64,000 nt of DNA, taken from contig JAABQG010000006.1 of the NCBI GenBank assembly GCA_011391595.1, positions 1 to 64,000 on the forward strand, written 5' to 3'. A program made the translations under genes and the position numbers. The notes under the pieces are model-generated. The model did not search any database, was not told the DNA's origin, and saw only the letters and a program-made list of their open reading frames with translations. Shown piece after piece: positions 1 through 9,231 of this stretch (the stretch's first letter is position 1; each line of letters starts with the position of its first letter). This stretch comes from Hydrogenophaga sp. GTDB taxonomy: Bacteria > Pseudomonadota > Gammaproteobacteria > Burkholderiales > Burkholderiaceae_C.

Positions 1-367
1 AGGGGTGCTCGCTGAACGGCTGCAGCAGCTGGGTGCCGTAGATCGTCAGGGCGTCGAGCAGCGGATGGGTGAACAGCGCCAGCCACAGCGCAAGGCACCA
101 GCGCCTGTACAGGCCGTCGCCGCCATGCACCCGGTTGGCGACCCAGGCCAGCAGTGGCGCTGCCAGGGTGACGAAGAACAAGCCGTGGCTCTCGGCGCGG
201 TGGTGGGTCATGTTGCTGACCGCATCGCCGAAGTCGATCAGCGCATCCAGGTCCGGCAGCGTGCCCGCGATGCCGCCCCACAGCGCCGCCTTCCACACCG
301 CGGTGCGCCGCCCCATGACGGCGACGCTGCACGCGGCACCCAGGGCCAGTTGCGAGAGTGAATCCAT
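1..367 (-). CDS. YdjM-like membrane-bound metal-dependent hydrolase family protein, partial
   Basis: The reading frame runs off the left edge, so only about the first 122 residues are present; the rest of the gene lies outside the window. The start is the ATG at 367. The translation begins MDSLSQLALGAA, followed by GTLPDLDALI, THHRAESHG and LFTHPLLDALTIYGT. These Asp/His motifs between hydrophobic helices are typical of the YdjM/DUF457 family of inner-membrane proteins annotated as metal-dependent hydrolases. Hydrophobic stretches surround residues 5-35 and 60-105. The family's biochemical role is poorly known, so only the family is assigned. Confidence 0.8.
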   Translation of the reverse strand, partial: MDSLSQLALGAACSVAVMGRRTAVWKAALWGGIAGTLPDLDALIDFGDAVSNMTHHRAESHGLFFVTLAAPLLAWVANRVHGGDGLYRRWCLALWLALFTHPLLDALTIYGTQLLQPFSEHP

Positions 368-500
368 AGGGCCATGATGCTAGCGCGGGCATCCCGGCCG
401 GGTCGGCAGGCCGGACGGAAACCGTACGCCGAGGATGGGGTACGGACGCGTTCGGGCGGGATGCGTGGAAACGAGCGGAAATGATCGGGGGCGGGGCGCG

Positions 501-1406
501 TCAGCGCGTGGCCGGCGCGCCGGTTGCCGCACCCGCCACCAGCGCCTCCAGCGCCTGGGCCAGCGGATCATCCCCCGCCACCACGCCATGCCGCACCGCG
601 AAGTCCAGCGTGGCCAGCGCGGCGTCGGTGGTGAAGCGGCCCTCGGCGGCGGCGGCCAGGGCATCCGCCACGGGCCAGCACTGGTGCCAGGCCACTTCGC
701 CGTCCTGGTTCTGCGGCGCGCGGCCGGCGGGCAGGCGCAGGTCGTACACATGCAGGTGCTCGCGTTGCAGACCTTCGGGGATGTCGCAGTGCAGTGCCAC
801 GACGCGCCCGGGCGTGGCCCGGGCGATCTCGTCCGGCGCCAGGCCGGCCTCTTCGAACGCCTCGCGCTGCAACGCCTCCCAGGGGCTTTGGCCGAGGGGC
901 ACGCCGCCGCCGATCAGGTTGTCCAGCATGCCGGGGTCGGTGGGCTTGTTCAGGCTGCGCTTCGCCACCCACAGGTGCGTGGGGCGGCCCTGGGCATCGG
1001 CCACGTAGCCGTTGCAGTGCGCGCCCAGCGTCAGCGTGCCCCAGAAGCGCGAGGCCGCGCGCTCGATGGTGGCGTGGCTCAGCGCCTGCTCGTCCCACAC
1101 GCCGTAGGGCTCGTCGCGCCAGGCGACGATCAGGCCCTGGGCGCGCAGAGCCTCGTTCACTGCGGCCCAGCGGGTGTTGATGGCCTCAATCTCGGCGCCG
1201 ATGTCCATCGTGACGGCTTCGGGGCCGATGGTGATCCACTGCGGCCAATCGGCCAGCGCCGGCAGGTGCGCCTCGGCCACGCTGCCCACCGCCACCGGCC
1301 CCCGGGGGCCGTGCAGGATCAGTGGGCGGCGCGGGATGACGGCATGGCGTGCGGCGCGCAGAGCGTGCCAGGGGGAAGGGGTGATGGTGTCGGCGGGGCG
1401 GGGCAT
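501..1406 (-). CDS. Nudix hydrolase with N-terminal DUF4743-type domain
   Basis: A 301-residue protein. Residues 1-125 resemble the DUF4743 domain found in front of Nudix domains of the thiamine-pyrophosphokinase-associated (YJR142W-like) family. A Nudix fold follows, with a motif near residues 165-187 containing GGGVPLG and ending REAFEEAGL. The acidic end of the Nudix box is intact, but the first Glu of the consensus appears to be Gln, as this family tolerates. Nudix enzymes hydrolyse nucleoside diphosphates linked to another moiety; the substrate here cannot be read from sequence. It is a single gene, convergent with no neighbour on its strand. Confidence 0.85.
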   Translation of the reverse strand: MPRPADTITPSPWHALRAARHAVIPRRPLILHGPRGPVAVGSVAEAHLPALADWPQWITIGPEAVTMDIGAEIEAINTRWAAVNEALRAQGLIVAWRDEPYGVWDEQALSHATIERAASRFWGTLTLGAHCNGYVADAQGRPTHLWVAKRSLNKPTDPGMLDNLIGGGVPLGQSPWEALQREAFEEAGLAPDEIARATPGRVVALHCDIPEGLQREHLHVYDLRLPAGRAPQNQDGEVAWHQCWPVADALAAAAEGRFTTDAALATLDFAVRHGVVAGDDPLAQALEALVAGAATGAPATR

Positions 1407-1460
1407 GGCGCGCAGTGTAGAGGGGCAGGGGCCTGGGGCGAGGCGTCACCTGCAGCGTGA

Positions 1461-1474
1461 TTGACTCGCATCAA
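1461..1474. promoter_or_regulatory. FNR/ANR-like box upstream of the DASS transporter
   Basis: TTGAC, four bases, ATCAA: nine of ten positions of the FNR/ANR consensus TTGAT-N4-ATCAA, centred about 69 bases before the chosen ATG at 1537. C4-dicarboxylate carriers are FNR-controlled in some bacteria, which makes the site plausible. No promoter hexamers were resolved, so this remains a candidate. Confidence 0.5.
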
Positions 1475-1536
1475 GTGCAGCGCGGCCGCCGCCGCCCACA
1501 ATGGTCGTGTCCCGCAACTTTGAATCTGGGGGAGTC

Positions 1537-3075
1537 ATGGCCTTGAGCCTTCAGCAACGCGTGCAACGGGTGGGCCTTTTCTTGGGGCCGGTGCTGGCGC
1601 TGGCCTTGTATGTCGCGCTGCCCGAAACCTATGCCAACGCGCAGGGCAAGGTGGTGGCGTTCTCGCAGGCCGGCCGAGCCACGTTGGCGATGATGGCGTG
1701 GATGGCCACCTGGTGGATGACCGAGGCGGTGGACATCGAGGTCACCGCGCTGCTGCCGATTGCCGCGTTTCCGCTGGCGGGCATCATGCCACTGGCGCGC
1801 ACCACGGCCAACTACGGCGCAGACGTGATCTTTCTGTTCCTGGGCGGCTTCGTGCTCGCGCTGGCGATCCAGCGCTGGGGGCTGGACCGGCGCATCGCCT
1901 TTGCCACGCTGAAGCTGGTAGGCACCCGGCCCAAGGCGATCGTCGGCGGGACAATGGCTGCCACCGCGTTTGTGAGCATGTGGGTGTCCAACACCGCCAC
2001 CGCCGCGATGATGGTACCGATCGTGCTTTCGGTGATCGACGTGGCGCTGCGCCGACGTACCGGCCGGGGCCTGGCCGAGCACGGCGGCATTCCCACCGAA
2101 GACCGCGACCTGTCCAACTTCGCCTTCTCGGTGCTGCTGGGCGTGGCCTATGCCGCCTCGATCGGCGGGCTGGGCACCATCATCGGCTCGCCGCCCAACG
2201 GCATCCTGGTGCGCTTTGTCGAGCAGAGCGCCGGCATCCGCATCGGTTTTCTGGAATGGATGGCGATCGGCGTGCCGATGATGCTGGCCTTCCTGCCGCT
2301 GGCCTGGTTCCTGAACACGAGCGTGCTGTTTCCCTCGCGCATGGGCGAGATCGAGGGCGGGCGCGAGTTCGTACGCGACGAATGGGCGAAGCTGGGCGAC
2401 TTGAACGCCGGCGAGCGGGTGACGCTGGGCGTGTTCGCCGTCACCGTGGTGCTGTGGATGAGCTCGCCGTTGCTCAAGGACTGGTCGGTGGCTGGCATGC
2501 GCCCGCTGGCCGGGCTCTCGGACGCCGGCATCGCGATCCTGGCGGCGCTCGCGCTGTTTCTGTTGCCGGTGGACCGGGCCCGGGGTGTGCGTGCGATGGA
2601 CTGGGCCACGGCGCAGAAGCTGCCCTGGGGCGTGCTGATCCTCTTTGGCGGCGGCCTGGCGCTGGCCGCGGCGACCGAGGCCAATGGCGTGCCGCAGTAC
2701 ATCGGCGCGCTGGCCGCGGACTTTGCCGGCTGGCCGATGTGGGCCGCCCTGCTGGCGATCATCACGATCATGGTGTTCATGTCCGAGCTCACCTCGAACA
2801 CCGCGCAGGTGGCGACGATGCTGCCGATCCTGGCGGCGCTGGCGCCGGTACTGGGCGTGCCGGCCGGCATGCTGCTGGTGCCCGCCACCATCGCCGCGAG
2901 CTGCGCGTTCATGATGCCGGTGGGCACGCCGCCCAATGCCATTGTCTTCGGAACCGGCCTGGTGCGCATGCCGCAGATGATCCGCGCCGGGCTGTGGCTC
3001 AACCTGACCGGCATCCTCGTGATCTTCGTGCTGACCTACGCCGTGGTCGTGCCGATCCTTGGCGCGGGGCGCTGA
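1537..3075 (+). CDS. DASS/SLC13 family sodium-coupled anion (dicarboxylate) transporter
   Basis: A 512-residue polytopic inner-membrane protein with about a dozen hydrophobic segments. The ATG at 1537 is preferred over an in-frame ATG at 1501 because a GGGGGAG ribosome-binding site lies directly upstream. Family signatures are the two repeated substrate/sodium motifs, MWVSNTATAAMM near residue 160 and ELTSNTAQVATM near residue 425, together with GTIIGSPPNGI and MMPVGTPPNAIVFGTG. DASS carriers import succinate, malate, fumarate or related anions with sodium. The exact substrate cannot be fixed. The FNR-like box at 1461 suggests oxygen-responsive expression. Confidence 0.92.
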   Translation: MALSLQQRVQRVGLFLGPVLALALYVALPETYANAQGKVVAFSQAGRATLAMMAWMATWWMTEAVDIEVTALLPIAAFPLAGIMPLARTTANYGADVIFLFLGGFVLALAIQRWGLDRRIAFATLKLVGTRPKAIVGGTMAATAFVSMWVSNTATAAMMVPIVLSVIDVALRRRTGRGLAEHGGIPTEDRDLSNFAFSVLLGVAYAASIGGLGTIIGSPPNGILVRFVEQSAGIRIGFLEWMAIGVPMMLAFLPLAWFLNTSVLFPSRMGEIEGGREFVRDEWAKLGDLNAGERVTLGVFAVTVVLWMSSPLLKDWSVAGMRPLAGLSDAGIAILAALALFLLPVDRARGVRAMDWATAQKLPWGVLILFGGGLALAAATEANGVPQYIGALAADFAGWPMWAALLAIITIMVFMSELTSNTAQVATMLPILAALAPVLGVPAGMLLVPATIAASCAFMMPVGTPPNAIVFGTGLVRMPQMIRAGLWLNLTGILVIFVLTYAVVVPILGAGR

Positions 3076-3123
3076 GCGGCGGCGGCTGCCGGCAGCCAGC
3101 GGCGGCTTCATCCGGCGCCTGGA

Positions 3124-3143
3124 CCACGCGCAGCTGCGCGTGG
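3124..3143. repeat. 20-bp perfect palindrome
   Basis: Positions 3124-3143 are a perfect inverted repeat without a spacer (CCACGCGCAG followed by its reverse complement), in the 147-base gap between the DASS transporter and the flavoprotein gene. No T-tract follows, so it is not an obvious terminator. It could be a regulator operator or a cruciform. Function unknown. Confidence 0.6.
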
Positions 3144-3222
3144 CGACGGCCTGCATCCGCGATGCTTTCCTGAAACTTCGACGCGCGCCCGCGCGTCAAG
3201 GGCCAGCGGCGACAATCCCCGC

Positions 3223-4500
3223 ATGACCACTGCCATCGCCGCTGACTCTTCGCTCGACATCGCCCTCATCGGCGCCGGCCCGGCCGGGCTGGCGGCGGCG
3301 GAAGTGGTCTCGGCGGCAGGCCGCGCCGTGCACCTGTTCGACGCCATGCCGTCGGTGGGGCGCAAGTTCCTGCTGGCGGGCAAGGGTGGGCTGAACCTGA
3401 CGCACGCCGAGCCGCTCGATGCCTTTGCCGGGCGCTATGGGTCTCGCCGCGCCGCCATCGAGCCGCTGATTCGCGAGTTTGGCGCCGACGCGCTGCGTTC
3501 CTGGGCGGCCGGGTTGGGCGTGGAAACTTTCGTGGGCACCTCCGGGCGCGTGTTTCCCGCCGACATGAAGGCCGCGCCTTTGTTGCGCGCCTGGCTGCAG
3601 CGGCTGCGGCATCCGGCGGCGCCGGGCGTGCCGGTGACGTTTCACATGCGCCACCGCTGGACGGGCTGGGACGCGGAAGGGGCACTGCTGTTCGACACGC
3701 CCGCCGGAGCGCGCCGTGTGAGCGCCCGCGCGGTGCTGCTGGCGCTGGGCGGCGGCAGCTGGGCGCGGCTGGGCTCGGACGGCGCCTGGGTGGCGCCGCT
3801 GGCGGCGCGCGGCGTGCCGGTGGTGCTGCTCCAGCCGTCCAATTGCGGCTTCGACGCGGCCGGGCGTGACGGCCAAGGATGGACCGCGCATTTCCGCGAG
3901 CGCTTCGCCGGCCAGCCGTTCAAGTCTGTAGCCATCACCCTGGGCGAGGACGGCGCAGCGCCCTGGCACCGCCGGGGCGAGTTCGTCGCCACCGCCACGG
4001 GCGTGGAGGGCAGCCTGGTCTATGCCGCCTCGGCCCGGCTGCGCGACGCCATCGCCGCGCAGGGCCGCGCCACCTTCTGGCTCGACCTGCTGCCCGACCG
4101 CCCGGTCGAGCGTGTGCTGGCCGAGGTGCGCCACCCGCGCGGCGCGCGCAGCCTGAGCAGCCACCTCAAGAGCCGCCTGGGCCTGGAGGGTATCAAGATG
4201 GGCCTGCTGCACGAGCTGCTGCCCAAGGAGACGATGGAGCAGCCCGAGCGCCTGGCCGCCGCCATCAAGGCGCTGCCGGTCACGCTGACGGCCGCTCGCC
4301 CGCTGGATGAAGCCATCAGCACGGCTGGCGGCGTGCCCTTCGAAGCCATGGACGAGTCGCTGATGCTCAAGTCCTTGCCCGGCGTTTTCTGTGCCGGCGA
4401 GATGCTGGACTGGGAAGCGCCCACCGGCGGCTACCTGCTCACCGCCTGCTTCGCCAGCGGGCATCGCGCGGCGCAGGGCGTGCTGACTCGGCTGGGATAA
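3223..4500 (+). CDS. HI0933-type NAD(P)/FAD-dependent oxidoreductase (TIGR03862-like flavoprotein)
   Basis: A 425-residue flavoprotein. The N-terminal dinucleotide fold has IGAGPAGLAAAEVV at residues 10-25 and the family signature KFLLAGKGGLNLTHAEP near 47-63. The C-terminal GVFCAGEMLDWEAPTGGY loop closes the FAD site. This matches the HI0933/YhiN class, a relative of BaiN, and the proteobacterial TIGR03862 subgroup. The physiological substrate is unknown. The stop is nine bases before dusA, suggesting cotranscription. Confidence 0.88.
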   Translation: MTTAIAADSSLDIALIGAGPAGLAAAEVVSAAGRAVHLFDAMPSVGRKFLLAGKGGLNLTHAEPLDAFAGRYGSRRAAIEPLIREFGADALRSWAAGLGVETFVGTSGRVFPADMKAAPLLRAWLQRLRHPAAPGVPVTFHMRHRWTGWDAEGALLFDTPAGARRVSARAVLLALGGGSWARLGSDGAWVAPLAARGVPVVLLQPSNCGFDAAGRDGQGWTAHFRERFAGQPFKSVAITLGEDGAAPWHRRGEFVATATGVEGSLVYAASARLRDAIAAQGRATFWLDLLPDRPVERVLAEVRHPRGARSLSSHLKSRLGLEGIKMGLLHELLPKETMEQPERLAAAIKALPVTLTAARPLDEAISTAGGVPFEAMDESLMLKSLPGVFCAGEMLDWEAPTGGYLLTACFASGHRAAQGVLTRLG

Positions 4501-4509
4501 TTCGATCCC

Positions 4510-5511
4510 ATGTCCGAGCCGTCAGCCCAAACTGTCTACAGCCCCTGGCGCCTCTCCGTTGCGCCGATGATGGCCTGGACCGACAAGCATTGCCGCTACT
4601 TCCACCGCCTGATCACCCGTAACGCCTTGCTCTATACCGAAATGGTCAGCACCGGCGCGCTGCTGCACGGCGACCAGCGGCAGCACCTGCGCTTTGACGA
4701 AACCGAACACCGGGTCGCGCTGCAGCTCGGCGGCAGTGAACCGCTCGACCTGGCGCGCGCCGCGAAAATCGGCGAGCAGTGGGGCTACGACGAGATCAAC
4801 CTCAACTGCGGCTGCCCCAGCCTGCGCGTGCAGCGCGGCGCCTTCGGCGCCTGCCTGATGGCCGAGCCCGCGCTGGTGGCCGATGGCGTCAAGGCCATGC
4901 TGGACGCCGTGACCATCCCCGTCACCGTGAAGCACCGCATCGGCATCGACCGCATCGAGAGTTACGACTTCGTGCGTGACTTCGTGGGTCAGGTGAGTGA
5001 AGCCGGCTGCAAGGTCTTTATCGTCCACGCGCGCAATGCCTGGCTGGACGGGCTCAGCCCGAAGGAAAACCGCGACATCCCGCCGCTGCGCTACGGGCTG
5101 GCCTACCAGCTGAAACGGGACTTCCCCGCGCTGACCATCAGCGTGAACGGTGGCATCACGACCAACGAGCAGATTGCGAACCATCTGCAGCACCTGGATG
5201 GCGTGATGGTGGGGCGCGAGGCCTACCACAACCCCTGGCTGATGGCGGGGTGGGATGAGGCGTTCTATGGCGCGAACCCGAGGGACATAACGCGCGACGA
5301 TGTCGAAGAGCAGATGGTCGCCTACATGGAGCGCGAGTTCGAGGAAGACGGCACCCCGTGGTCCGCCGTCGCCCGCCACATGCTGGGCCTGCGCCACGGC
5401 CTGCGCGGCGCCCGGCGCTGGCGGCAGGTCTGGAGCGACCACCACTTGAAGCCGCTGCCAGCCCGCGACGTGTGGGCCAGGGCGCGGGAATCGGCGCAGG
5501 GCCAGTTTTGA
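4510..5511 (+). CDS. dusA: tRNA-dihydrouridine(20/20a) synthase DusA
   Basis: A 333-residue FMN enzyme that reduces uridine to dihydrouridine at positions 20/20a of the tRNA D-loop with NADPH. The TIM barrel starts SVAPMMAWTDKHCRYF near residue 16. The catalytic cysteine is in GAFGACLM near residue 113, after LNCGCPS. The phosphate-binding strands include VNGGITT and DGVMVGREAYHNPWL. The DusA subtype is supported by the YTEMVSTGALLHGD segment and by the length. It follows the flavoprotein gene by nine bases. Confidence 0.95.
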   Translation: MSEPSAQTVYSPWRLSVAPMMAWTDKHCRYFHRLITRNALLYTEMVSTGALLHGDQRQHLRFDETEHRVALQLGGSEPLDLARAAKIGEQWGYDEINLNCGCPSLRVQRGAFGACLMAEPALVADGVKAMLDAVTIPVTVKHRIGIDRIESYDFVRDFVGQVSEAGCKVFIVHARNAWLDGLSPKENRDIPPLRYGLAYQLKRDFPALTISVNGGITTNEQIANHLQHLDGVMVGREAYHNPWLMAGWDEAFYGANPRDITRDDVEEQMVAYMEREFEEDGTPWSAVARHMLGLRHGLRGARRWRQVWSDHHLKPLPARDVWARARESAQGQF

Positions 5512-5526
5512 GGCCAGATTTCTCGT

Positions 5527-5573
5527 AAAAAAGCGGTGTACCCATTGTCCAACGGTCCTCACAAGCTATTGAA
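5527..5573 (-). repeat. Diverged copy of the GATAGC dispersed repeat
   Basis: Read on the minus strand, this stretch carries AATAGCT, then GGACCGTTGG, a TGG, and ends in a T6 run. It lines up over about 45 bases with the better copy at 43026-43080. It is the most diverged of the six copies and is listed with reserve. It lies in the gap between dusA and the TMEM175-like gene. Confidence 0.4.
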
Positions 5574-5675
5574 TCAGGAGTTATCTATCTCGCCACCGGT
5601 CCGGGGTACCGGCGTTTTCCGGGTCCTGCGTACACTCCAGGGCGCAAACTTGAGGTCTGGAAAGGAAAGTGAAAA

Positions 5676-6251
5676 ATGGGCAAGAACCGGCTGGAGATGT
5701 TCAGCGATGGCGTGATTGCGATCATCATCACCATCATGGTGCTGGAGCTCAAGGGCCCGGGTCAGTTCGACTTTTCCTCGCTGCAGCCGCTGATTCCGAA
5801 ACTGCTGAGCTACCTGCTGAGCTTCGTCACGGTCGCGATCTTCTGGAGCAATCACCACCATCTTCTGCATGCGGTTCACCATGTGAACGGCGGGATTCTG
5901 TGGGCCAACATGCATTGGCTGTTCTGGTTGTCGCTGATTCCGGCTGTGACCGCCTGGATGGGGGAACATCAGTTTCACCGGGTCCCGGTTGCCACGTATG
6001 GGTGCGTGGTGCTGATGACGGGCATCGCTTACCGCGTGCTGGTGCGGGTTCTCGTGGCCAGTCAGGGCGACGATTCGGAACTGGCCAGAACGACCCGCAA
6101 CGATATGAAGTCGAGGCTTTCCTTCGCGGCCTATTTGCTGGCGATACCCCTCGCCTTTGTTGCCGAGTGGCTCACCATCGTGATCTTTTTCGCGGTATCG
6201 GTGGCCTGGCTCTTGCCCGACAAACGCCTGGAGCTGATTGCCAAAGAGTAG
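5676..6251 (+). CDS. TMEM175/DUF1211 family membrane protein (putative potassium channel)
   Basis: A 191-residue protein with about six hydrophobic segments. The N-terminal RLEMFSDGVIAIIITIMVLE contains the RxxxFSDGVxAI motif that defines the TMEM175 family, whose bacterial members are potassium-permeable channels. The single repeat of six helices is the usual bacterial size. A GGAAAGG ribosome-binding site precedes the ATG. It converges with the GntR gene, whose stop lies 24 bases away. Confidence 0.88.
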   Translation: MGKNRLEMFSDGVIAIIITIMVLELKGPGQFDFSSLQPLIPKLLSYLLSFVTVAIFWSNHHHLLHAVHHVNGGILWANMHWLFWLSLIPAVTAWMGEHQFHRVPVATYGCVVLMTGIAYRVLVRVLVASQGDDSELARTTRNDMKSRLSFAAYLLAIPLAFVAEWLTIVIFFAVSVAWLLPDKRLELIAKE

Positions 6252-6274
6252 GGCGCCTTGCCCGTTTAAGCGTT

Positions 6275-6910
6275 TCAGACCGCCGCTTCCAGCCCGTTGC
6301 GGAAATGCTCGGTCATGCGCAGACTGGCAGCCTCTGGACTTCGCGACTCGAGCGCGCGCATGACAGCACGGTGCTCGGCGAGGGATTCCTCGATGCGACC
6401 GGCCTTGAACAGCGAATTGTGGCGGTTCAGCTTCATGACCTTGCGCAGGTCGGCCACCATCTGGTTGCGCCAGCGGTTGTCGGCGATCGCCAGTAGGCGC
6501 ATGTGAAAGCGCTCGTTGAGCGTGAAGAAACGGTCACGGTCGCTGGCGGCGGCTTCAAGTTCCAGGTGCAGGGCCCTGAGTTCGTCCATTTCAACGTCTG
6601 TGGCGACCTGCGCCACAACGCCTGCCGCGTCGGACTCGAGGAGGCTGAGCAGGTGGTAGACGTCCGTGAGGTCTTTTTCCGAGACTTCGGTCACGTAGGC
6701 ACCGCGTCGCACCTTCATGGTCACCAGCCCCTCGGCTGCCAACACCTTCAGCGCTTCGCGCAAGGGTGTGCGGCTGATGCCGTATTCTTCGGCCAGTTTG
6801 AGTTCGTCGATCCAGCTGCCGGGCTCAAGTTCACGCTTGAAGATGCGCTGCCTCAGTAGTTCGGCGACTTCTTCATAAAGGGCACGGGGCGCAAGGGAGA
6901 GGGCGGACAT
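6275..6910 (-). CDS. GntR family transcriptional regulator, FCD (FadR-like) subfamily
   Basis: A 211-residue regulator. The N-terminal winged helix includes LAEEYGISRTPLREALKVL near residues 38-56, the GntR recognition helix, and GLVTMKVRRGAYV as the wing. Residues 80-205 form an all-helical FCD ligand-binding domain with a possible metal-binding histidine in NERFHMRLL. The gene diverges from the methylmalonyl-CoA mutase gene across a 145-base gap that holds an AT-rich imperfect palindrome. It is therefore the probable regulator of the propionate operon, with an acyl-CoA or organic acid as a possible effector; this is inferred from position. Confidence 0.93.
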   Translation of the reverse strand: MSALSLAPRALYEEVAELLRQRIFKRELEPGSWIDELKLAEEYGISRTPLREALKVLAAEGLVTMKVRRGAYVTEVSEKDLTDVYHLLSLLESDAAGVVAQVATDVEMDELRALHLELEAAASDRDRFFTLNERFHMRLLAIADNRWRNQMVADLRKVMKLNRHNSLFKAGRIEESLAEHRAVMRALESRSPEAASLRMTEHFRNGLEAAV

Positions 6911-6952
6911 AGGTGTTCAGGTTCGTCCGGATTGTAAGGCGGGCGGAATATT

Positions 6953-6979
6953 TTGCATCAATAATTATAAATGATGTAA
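6953..6979. promoter_or_regulatory. Candidate operator in the GntR/mutase divergent gap
   Basis: TTGCATCA and TGATGTAA form an 8-base inverted repeat (7 of 8 matching) around an 11-base AT-only centre, in the gap between the regulator and the mutase gene. Position, symmetry and AT-richness against a GC-rich background suggest a binding site for the adjacent GntR protein. The promoter hexamers could not be assigned with certainty. Confidence 0.45.
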
Positions 6980-7055
6980 ACTTCCAACGACTTGCCGACC
7001 CCGCCAGCCCGGCCACAGGCGTGGTGGATCTGACCCTGCAGAAAGCTGTTCCGCC

Positions 7056-9212
7056 ATGAGCTTAAACAACCCCGAATTCGCACCTGTCAGCCTCGAGGCC
7101 TGGGCCAAAGCCGCTGCGAAATCCGCCCCCGGTGGGCAGATCGATGCCCTGGACTGGGTCACGCCAGACGGCATCGTCGTCAAGCCGCTGTACACCGCCG
7201 AGGACGCGCGCAACCTGCCATACGCCAATACGCTGCCGGGCTTCGAGCCCTTCTTGCGCGGACCGCAGGCCACGATGTACGCCGTTCGCCCCTGGACGAT
7301 CCGCCAGTACGCAGGCTTTTCGACAGCAGAAGAATCCAACGCTTTCTACCGCAAGGCGCTGGCCGCCGGCGGCCAGGGCGTGTCGGTCGCCTTTGACCTG
7401 GCCACGCACCGGGGCTATGACAGCGACCACCCCCGCGTGACCGGCGACGTGGGCAAGGCCGGCGTGGCGATCGATTCGGTCGAGGACATGAAGGTGCTGT
7501 TCAACCAGATTCCACTGGACAAGGTGAGCGTCTCCATGACCATGAATGGCGCCGTGCTGCCGGTGCTGGCGGGTTACGTGGTGGCGGCCGAAGAGCAGGG
7601 CGTGGGCCAGGACCTGCTCAGCGGGACGATCCAGAACGACATTCTCAAGGAGTTCATGGTTCGCAACACCTATATTTACCCGCCCGAGCCGAGCATGCGC
7701 ATCATCGGCGACATCATCGAGTACACGGCGAGGCACATGCCGAAGTTCAATTCGATCAGCATCTCGGGCTACCACATGCAGGAAGCTGGCGCCAACCAGG
7801 CGCTGGAGCTGGCGTTCACGCTGGCCGATGGCAAGGAGTATGTGAAGACGGCCATTGCCAAGGGCATGGATGTGGACGGCTTTGCCGGCCGCCTGTCTTT
7901 CTTCTGGGCCATTGGCATGAATTTCTATCTGGAGATCGCCAAGATGCGCGCGGCCCGCCTGCTGTGGTGCCGCATCATGAAGGGTTTCGACGCGAAGAGC
8001 CCCAAGAGCCTGATGCTGCGCACCCATTGCCAGACCAGCGGCTGGAGCCTGACCGAGCAGGACCCCTACAACAACGTCGTGCGCACCACCATCGAAGCCA
8101 TGGCCGCCGTGTTTGGCGGTACGCAGAGCCTGCACACCAACGCACTCGACGAAGCCATCGCTCTGCCGACAGAGTTCAGCTCGCGCATTGCCCGCAACAC
8201 CCAGCTCATCATTCAGGAAGAGACTCACATCACCAACGTGGTCGACCCTTGGGCCGGCAGTTACATGATGGAAAAACTGACCCAGGACATGGCGGATGCC
8301 GCCTGGGCCATCATCGAGGAAGTCGAGGCCATGGGTGGCATGACCAGGGCTGTGGACAGCGGCTGGGCCAAGCTGAAGATCGAGGCGGCGGCGGCCGAGA
8401 AACAGGCGCGCATCGACTCAGGCCGTGACGTGATCGTCGGCGTCAACAAGTACAAGCTCAAGACCGAAGACGCGATCGAGTCGCGCGATATTGACAATGT
8501 GGCCGTGCGCGACGGGCAGATTCAGAGGCTGAAAGCGATCAAGGCCAGCCGTGATTCTTTGAGGGTGCAGGCCGCGCTGGACGCGCTGACGGCCGCGGCG
8601 GAAAAGGGCGACGGCAACCTCCTGGACCTGACGATCCAGGCGATGCGCCTGCGTGCCACGGTGGGCGAAGTCAGCGACGCGCTCGAGAAGGTTTACGGGC
8701 GCCACCGCGCCGATACGCAAAAGGTGACCGGTGTGTACGCTGCTGCTTATGACTCCGCCGAGGGCTGGGACCAGCTCAAGCAAGAGATTGCCGACTTCGC
8801 CCAGGCACAGGGCCGCCGCCCGCGCGTGATGATTTCAAAGCTCGGCCAGGACGGCCACGACCGCGGCGCCAAGGTGGTCGCCACCGCCTTCGCCGACCTG
8901 GGCTTCGACGTGGACATGGGCCCGCTGTTCCAGACTCCTGAGGAATGTGCGCGCCAGGCCATCGAAAACGACGTGCATGCCGTGGGCGTGTCCACCCTGG
9001 CCGCCGGCCACAAGACACTGGTGCCGGCCATCGTCGCCGAGTTGAAGAAGCAGGGAGCCGAAGACATCATCGTCTTCGTCGGCGGCGTGATTCCGCGCCA
9101 GGACTACGAAATGTTGTACGAGTCCGGCGTCAAGGGCATCTACGGCCCCGGCACCCCGATCCCGGCCAGCGCCAAGGACGTGCTGGAGCAGATCAAGAAG
9201 GCGGCCAAATGA
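7056..9212 (+). CDS. scpA: Methylmalonyl-CoA mutase, adenosylcobalamin-dependent, single-chain
   Basis: A 718-residue enzyme that isomerises (R)-methylmalonyl-CoA to succinyl-CoA using adenosylcobalamin. The TIM-barrel mutase domain covers about residues 1-560 and includes [18 protein letters not shown] and [16 protein letters not shown]. The C-terminal cobalamin domain has GQDGHDRG near 597-604, whose His is the lower axial cobalt ligand. The length matches E. coli Sbm/ScpA, so both functions sit in one chain and no small subunit is needed. It is the first gene of a same-strand run with meaB, pccB, pccA and the epimerase, which together convert propionyl-CoA to succinyl-CoA. Confidence 0.97.
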   Translation: MSLNNPEFAPVSLEAWAKAAAKSAPGGQIDALDWVTPDGIVVKPLYTAEDARNLPYANTLPGFEPFLRGPQATMYAVRPWTIRQYAGFSTAEESNAFYRKALAAGGQGVSVAFDLATHRGYDSDHPRVTGDVGKAGVAIDSVEDMKVLFNQIPLDKVSVSMTMNGAVLPVLAGYVVAAEEQGVGQDLLSGTIQNDILKEFMVRNTYIYPPEPSMRIIGDIIEYTARHMPKFNSISISGYHMQEAGANQALELAFTLADGKEYVKTAIAKGMDVDGFAGRLSFFWAIGMNFYLEIAKMRAARLLWCRIMKGFDAKSPKSLMLRTHCQTSGWSLTEQDPYNNVVRTTIEAMAAVFGGTQSLHTNALDEAIALPTEFSSRIARNTQLIIQEETHITNVVDPWAGSYMMEKLTQDMADAAWAIIEEVEAMGGMTRAVDSGWAKLKIEAAAAEKQARIDSGRDVIVGVNKYKLKTEDAIESRDIDNVAVRDGQIQRLKAIKASRDSLRVQAALDALTAAAEKGDGNLLDLTIQAMRLRATVGEVSDALEKVYGRHRADTQKVTGVYAAAYDSAEGWDQLKQEIADFAQAQGRRPRVMISKLGQDGHDRGAKVVATAFADLGFDVDMGPLFQTPEECARQAIENDVHAVGVSTLAAGHKTLVPAIVAELKKQGAEDIIVFVGGVIPRQDYEMLYESGVKGIYGPGTPIPASAKDVLEQIKKAAK

Positions 9213-9231
9213 GCACCCCCGTGGCGCTGTT

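Noticed and set aside
1471-3156. Long minus-strand open frame opposite the DASS transporter gene
   Set aside because: Its translation is His/Arg/Gln-rich low-complexity sequence with no family motif, typical of the antisense frame of a GC-rich gene.
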